From NCBI GenBank assembly GCA_001701075.1, contig DAAK01000173.1, positions 1-7,052 of the forward strand: DNA of 7,052 nucleotides, written 5' to 3'. The DNA comes from Bacteroidales bacterium GP3. GTDB taxonomy: Bacteria > Bacteroidota > Bacteroidia > Bacteroidales > Muribaculaceae. Of the stretch, positions 6,996 to 7,052 are shown in pieces. The notes under the pieces are model-generated. The model made no database searches and was not told the DNA's origin. It saw only the letters and a list, made by a program, of their open reading frames with translations. A program made the position numbers and the translations under genes. Position 1 is the first letter of the stretch. The number at the start of each line of letters is the position of its first letter.

Positions 6996-7052
6996 TTAAA
7001 ACGCAATTTTCTCTTTAGCAGCCTTTGTCAGTCCATTCAGCCAAGCCTGATG
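6996..7052 (-). CDS. 3' end of an unidentified gene upstream of the tannase-like gene, partial
   Basis: Reading the minus strand from the right edge gives HQAWLNGLTKAAKEKIAF and then TAA (6996-6998). The composition, a Lys/Ala-rich helix-like tail, is typical of a protein C-terminus. The stop lies 12 bases before the tannase-like ATG at 6983, with no promoter or terminator between, so the two are probably co-transcribed. I do not recognise the family from 18 residues and assign no function. The remaining possibility is a chance open stretch, since it is short. Confidence 0.55.
   Translation of the reverse strand, partial: HQAWLNGLTKAAKEKIAF

Overview
The window looks like chromosomal DNA of a gut-type Bacteroidales bacterium, perhaps Muribaculaceae or Prevotella-like. 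Three things suggest this: starts preceded by A-rich sequence without clear Shine-Dalgarno sites, a textbook Bacteroidetes promoter (TTTG, 19 bases, TATATTTG) before one gene, and secreted or lipoprotein carbohydrate-active enzymes. The family placement is inference; no rRNA or other taxonomic marker is present.

Positions 1-4718 (+ strand) are the downstream part of an operon. The last 19 codons of an upstream gene come first. Their C-terminal sequence resembles the end of Bacteroidetes CE1/esterase-D-type esterases. After 15 bases comes a GH3 lipoprotein beta-glycosidase, followed in a TAATG stop/start overlap by a second, diverged GH3 enzyme with an ordinary signal peptide. Both GH3 enzymes have the barrel, alpha/beta sandwich and Fn3-like architecture of Thermotoga neapolitana Bgl3B and keep both catalytic acids. 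The second differs at two substrate-contacting positions. A hairpin at 4743-4776 probably ends this operon.

Positions 4804-5319 (+) hold an independently promoted small gene for a free-standing tRNA-editing domain (AlaX/SAD type, HxxxH and CxGTH zinc motifs). This is a translation-quality gene apparently unrelated to its catabolic neighbours. A 28-base perfect palindrome (5374-5401) lies between it and the converging next gene and can terminate both.

Positions 5427-7052 (- strand) hold a secreted subtype-B tannase-like esterase with a complete Ser-Asp-His set. It lies 12 bases after the last 18 codons of an upstream gene that runs off the window.

As a whole the region suggests handling of plant material: phenolic esters cut by the tannase-like enzyme (and possibly by the truncated esterase), and glucosides or short glycans cut by the two GH3 enzymes. 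No SusC/SusD pair, regulator, mobile element, CRISPR array or RNA gene is visible. I found no clearly unprecedented system. The most interesting points are the diverged GH3 paralog and the tannase-like gene.
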